From contig NZ_BNBS01000032.1 of the NCBI RefSeq assembly GCF_014656075.1, forward strand, positions 1 through 64,000: a stretch of 64,000 bases of DNA. Direction: 5' to 3'. A program made the translations under genes and the position numbers. The notes beneath the pieces were generated by a model. The model made no database searches, was not told the DNA's origin, and worked only from the letters and a program-made list of their open reading frames with translations. This document shows positions 60,956 to 64,000 of the stretch, in pieces (positions within the stretch are counted from its first letter, which is position 1; each line of letters begins with the position of its first letter). Origin of the DNA: Streptomyces hydrogenans (GTDB lineage Bacteria; Actinomycetota; Actinomycetes; Streptomycetales; Streptomycetaceae).

Positions 60956-62941
60956 TCAGTCGGTCTCCTTCGTCTCCTCCCCCGCGACCTGGACCCACTT
61001 CGCCTCGGAGGGGATGCCGGCCTCGTCGGTGACGAAGAGCATGTACCAGCCGGGCGGGACGAGGGTGCGGTCCCCGGGGGCGTCCACGGTGACCGTGAGC
61101 CCGTCCTTGCCCTTCGTCAGGCCCAGCTCCACCGAGCGCTGCTCGACGTCGGTGGTGTGGGTGACGGCGCTGGGCCGCATCAGCCGGGCCTTGACGATCC
61201 GGCCGGCGTCCTTGGTCCTGAAGGTGGCCCGGCCGTTCCGGTCGAGCTCCTGGGGGCCCTCCCCGAGGACCGGCCGGTCGGCGCCGGCCCGGTGGAGGTA
61301 GGGCGGGGTGAAGACCTCGATGCGCTGCTCGAAGGTGCCGAGCTTGGTGTTGTCCTTGTCGTCGAAGAGCGGGTCGGAGCCGAAGGTGGCGACCCGTCCG
61401 TCGGGCAGCAGCAGCGCCTCGGAGTGGTAGTTGCGGCCGACGGTGGGGTCGGCGGCCTCCGCGAAGGCGTTGGTGGCGGGATCGTAGAACTGCGCCTTGA
61501 GGATGTCGCTGCCGCTGCGGCCGCGGTAGTCGCGGGAGCCGCCGGTGGTGAAGACGGTGTCGTCGGGGAGGAGGACGCTGCTGAGGTAGCGGGTGCCCTG
61601 CGGGAGGGCCGGGCCGTCCCGGAAGGTGGGGTTCTCGCTGCCGACGTCGACGATGGCGGTGCGGGCGGTGGACTTGGCGGACTCGCCGACCCCGCCGCCG
61701 CCGAGGACCATCACCTTCTGGTCCTGCGCGGGCGGCAGGATCAGGGAGGCGGAGGTCTCCAGCTGGTCGGGGTCGCTGAGGCCGGGGAGCTTGGTGAAGG
61801 TGTTGGTCTCCAGGTCCCACAGGCCGGGCGCGCGGCCCTTCTCGGCGGGGCCGTAGCCGGCGTTGGAGCCCGTGTAGAGGAGCTTGCCGCCCTTGGTGAG
61901 GAAGAGCGACGGGTAGGTGGGGAAGTAGCGGAAGGGGCCCTTGCTCCACTTCTTGGTGGCGGGGTCGTAGATCTCGTTGTCGCCGGGGACGACGTCGCCG
62001 ACGTCGTTGAGCCCGGAGACGGCGAGGACCCTGCCGTCCTGGAGGCCGACGAGGGTGGGGTACCAGCGGGCGTCCTTCATGGGGGCGACCGGGATGTACT
62101 TCTCCGCCTTGGGGTCGAACTCGTAGGCGGCCTTGATGCCCTGGAAGTCCTGCTTCTCGGTGGTGAGCTTCTGGGCGAGGCCGTAGACGTTGTCGGCCTG
62201 CTTGCCCTTGAGCCCGACGACCTCGTACTGCGCGGCCTCGGTGGTGAGGGCCTGCGGGCCCTCCTCGACGGCCTCGACGAAGACCCGGGCCTCGGCCGCC
62301 GTCACCTTGGTCTTCCACGGCTTCATCTGGCCGCTCTTGAAGTACGAGATCTCGAACTCGCGCTTCGCCTTGGGGACGGTGACGTCGGTGGTGGTGACGT
62401 ACTCGACGCCGGACGGGGAGCGGAAGACGGTGCCCTTCTTGAGGGTGACCGCCTTGTCGGGGCTCTCGTTCTTCACCCGCATGCCGCCGCCGGCCTTCTT
62501 CACGCCGCCGTCGAGGACCTCGTAGCGGGCGGTGCCGCCGGCCACCAGGAGCCGCCCGTCGGGCAGTTGGCTGTGACCGGCGCAGAAGAAGTCCTCGGGG
62601 GTGGGGATCTTCTTGAAGGTGTTCTTCACCGGGTCCCACAGGACGGTGTCGAAGGTGCCCGCGTCGAAGTTCTTCTGGTTGTTGCCGGAGCCGGCGATCA
62701 GCAGCACCTTGCCGGTGTGCAGCAGGGCGGCGTGGATGGCGTTGATCCGGGCCCCGTCGGGGACGGAGATCCCGCCCCAGGAGCCGTACTTCTTCTTGTA
62801 GCCGGGCTGGGCGATCTTGTAGGCGTGGTACTTCTCCGAGGCGAAGGAGACGGCGGCGGGGGCGTTGAGCGCCGCGAGGACGAGGACGGCGCCGCTGCCG
62901 AGCAGGGTCTTCTTGAACTTCTTGGACGGCCGGTAGGCCAT
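60956..62941 (-). CDS. glxA: Radical copper oxidase GlxA
   Basis: 661-residue galactose-oxidase-like enzyme. An N-terminal anchor/signal (KKTLLGSGAVLVLAALNAPAAVSFA) precedes a seven-bladed Kelch propeller and C-terminal DUF1929 domain. The expected Tyr-Cys cofactor is Cys120 (FFCAGHS) and Tyr294 (ARWYPTL), with stacking Trp293 next to the Tyr, the feature that distinguishes GlxA from galactose oxidase. Copper ligands are Tyr505/His506 (RNYHSEALLLPDGR) and His595 (VTHTTDVEQR). GlxA acts with CslA at hyphal tips to make and oxidise a beta-glucan needed for morphogenesis. It starts 3 nt after the cslA stop. Confidence 0.96.
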   Translation of the reverse strand: MAYRPSKKFKKTLLGSGAVLVLAALNAPAAVSFASEKYHAYKIAQPGYKKKYGSWGGISVPDGARINAIHAALLHTGKVLLIAGSGNNQKNFDAGTFDTVLWDPVKNTFKKIPTPEDFFCAGHSQLPDGRLLVAGGTARYEVLDGGVKKAGGGMRVKNESPDKAVTLKKGTVFRSPSGVEYVTTTDVTVPKAKREFEISYFKSGQMKPWKTKVTAAEARVFVEAVEEGPQALTTEAAQYEVVGLKGKQADNVYGLAQKLTTEKQDFQGIKAAYEFDPKAEKYIPVAPMKDARWYPTLVGLQDGRVLAVSGLNDVGDVVPGDNEIYDPATKKWSKGPFRYFPTYPSLFLTKGGKLLYTGSNAGYGPAEKGRAPGLWDLETNTFTKLPGLSDPDQLETSASLILPPAQDQKVMVLGGGGVGESAKSTARTAIVDVGSENPTFRDGPALPQGTRYLSSVLLPDDTVFTTGGSRDYRGRSGSDILKAQFYDPATNAFAEAADPTVGRNYHSEALLLPDGRVATFGSDPLFDDKDNTKLGTFEQRIEVFTPPYLHRAGADRPVLGEGPQELDRNGRATFRTKDAGRIVKARLMRPSAVTHTTDVEQRSVELGLTKGKDGLTVTVDAPGDRTLVPPGWYMLFVTDEAGIPSEAKWVQVAGEETKETD

Positions 62942-62944
62942 GGA

Positions 62945-64000
62945 TCAGTTCCCTCCGGTCGTCGTGGGCGCGGTGGTCGCGGGCGGGTGCGGGGGCAGGG
63001 GCGGGAACTGCGGCAGCGGCGGTACGGTGCGCAGCTCGATCCCCTTGCGGGCGACCGCGAGACGGCGGTCGCGGGTCCGGGCGCGGGCCCGGGCGCGGAC
63101 CGTGCGGGCGCGCCGGTCGCGCAGGCCGGTGAAGGCCCAGACGGTGACCGGGGCGAGCGCGATCACGAGGGCGAGGACCGCCCAGGTGCGCATCGCCGCG
63201 TGGGTGTGGTCGAAGTGGACCGAGGCCACGAGGGAGGCGACGAGCACGACCGCCCAGTAGAGGTGGATGCGGAAGGTGAGGACCCGGTCGGGGCTGGCGG
63301 CGCCGCCCTTGGGGGTGACGACGAAGCGGCCGCGGGTGCGCAACAGCGCGGAGCCGAGGGACTTGAGGTAGATGGGCGCGGAGAGCGCGGACATGACCAT
63401 GCCGGCGAGGCCGCCGGAGCCCTCGGGTTCGTGCGGGGAGACGTTGTGGCGGCGGTTCCAGAGGTAGAGGCCGATCTGGAGGGCGACGGCGTCGCTGTAG
63501 ATCATGAGCCAGACCTGGGAGGAGACCTGGGTGCCGGAGGCGCCGAGCCACAGGTAGAGGACGCAGCTGAGGATGCCGAGCAGCCAGTTGACGGCCGTCA
63601 TGGGGTAGTAGACGAGCATCAGCGTGTAGTTGAGGAGGCGGCCGGGAGGCATGCTGAACGGCGCCTTCCAGTACTGCTTGATGATCGTCTCGTACGTCCC
63701 GCGGGACCAGCGGAGCTGCTGGGTGAAGAAGTCCGTCCAGGACTCGGGGCCCTCGCCGACGGCGAGGACGTCGGGGGTGTAGACGGAGCGCCAGCGGTGG
63801 CCGGTGACCGGGTTCTTGCGGCGGTGCAGCTCGAAGCCGGTGGCCATGTCCTCGGTGATGGAGTCGTACAGGCCGCCGATCTGCTTGAGGGCGGAGATCC
63901 GGACGACGTTGTTGGTGCCGACGAACATCGGGGCGCGGTAGCGGTTGCCGGCGCGCTGGATGAGGGCGTGGAAGAGGAACTGCTGGGACTCGGCGGCCTT
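62945..64000 (-). CDS. cslA: Cellulose synthase-like protein CslA, C-terminal part (partial)
   Basis: The last 351 residues of a processive family-2 glycosyltransferase; the N-terminus lies beyond the window. Visible motifs are FVGTNNVVR, the TED motif (SITEDMATGFELH) and QQLRW (FFTQQLRWSRGTYE), all diagnostic of cellulose/chitin-synthase-type enzymes. At least four membrane helices follow, then a Pro-rich cytoplasmic tail (PPLPQFPPLPPHPPATT). Makes a beta-linked glucan at hyphal tips together with GlxA. No PilZ (c-di-GMP) signature is seen in the visible tail. Confidence 0.95.
   Translation of the reverse strand, partial: KAAESQQFLFHALIQRAGNRYRAPMFVGTNNVVRISALKQIGGLYDSITEDMATGFELHRRKNPVTGHRWRSVYTPDVLAVGEGPESWTDFFTQQLRWSRGTYETIIKQYWKAPFSMPPGRLLNYTLMLVYYPMTAVNWLLGILSCVLYLWLGASGTQVSSQVWLMIYSDAVALQIGLYLWNRRHNVSPHEPEGSGGLAGMVMSALSAPIYLKSLGSALLRTRGRFVVTPKGGAASPDRVLTFRIHLYWAVVLVASLVASVHFDHTHAAMRTWAVLALVIALAPVTVWAFTGLRDRRARTVRARARARTRDRRLAVARKGIELRTVPPLPQFPPLPPHPPATTAPTTTGGN

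Overview
The window is chromosomal DNA from a high-GC actinomycete, almost certainly a Streptomyces. Codon third positions are nearly all G or C, intergenic gaps are short, and many genes start with GTG or TTG. The gene content is also typical: GlgE pathway, isobutyryl-CoA mutase, HelD, SpoIIAB-like ATPase and the CslA/GlxA pair. I see about 50 protein genes and no rRNA, tRNA, CRISPR array, insertion sequence or prophage. Most gene ends carry long perfect hairpins without a T-tract; the one at 34256-34285 is a classical hairpin plus T6.

Layout. 1-5733: a partial membrane protein, an EF-hand protein, a GNAT protein, a SpoIIAB-like ATPase, an enoyl-CoA hydratase and two tandem lipoprotein L,D-transpeptidases. 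5921-12192: glycogen debranching enzyme glgX, a two-gene heterodimeric ABC exporter and a small membrane protein. 12689-16970: a secreted M4 metalloprotease converging on a NarL-type two-component system whose kinase has an extra C-terminal extracytoplasmic domain. 17156-31897: a glucan hub with glgP, a Ser/Thr kinase fused to a family-5 solute-binding domain, an AraC regulator, and the rightward run glgE-treS-mak-glgB. 31904-37498: helD with a promoter/micro-ORF/terminator cassette opposite its start, a hydrolase, a merR-thioredoxin-GNAT operon and a deazaflavin-nitroreductase/hemerythrin fusion. 37687-42522: dctA, its divergent CitA/CitB-type two-component system and a helix-turn-helix protein. 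42588-48777: pfkA divergent from pta-ackA, followed by pyk. 48871-53188: a DUF6230/DUF6114/secreted-protein unit and a CnoX/YbbN-like thioredoxin. 53440-58764: TetR, PPOX protein, icmA with an operator-like palindrome, DUF3817, MarR and an MFS transporter. 58842-64000: ArsR-like regulator, GH6 glycanase, glxA and the 3' part of cslA.

How it works together. GlgP and GlgX break down alpha-glucan; TreS and Mak convert trehalose to maltose 1-phosphate, GlgE polymerises it and GlgB adds branches. Pfk and Pyk run lower glycolysis, and Pta-AckA make acetate and ATP. DctA and its kinase/regulator handle C4-dicarboxylates, while the enoyl-CoA hydratase and IcmA serve acyl-CoA metabolism. The two L,D-transpeptidases and the CslA-GlxA-GH6 set work on the cell surface.

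Most notable: the kinase/solute-binding fusion (19903-22917), the small transcription unit at 34132-34285, the operator-like palindrome in the icmA promoter (56274-56303), the merR promoter with a 19-bp spacer (36590-36620), the histidine kinase with a second sensor-like domain, and a large set of probably leaderless genes. Relationships to S. coelicolor genes are from memory and are inference.
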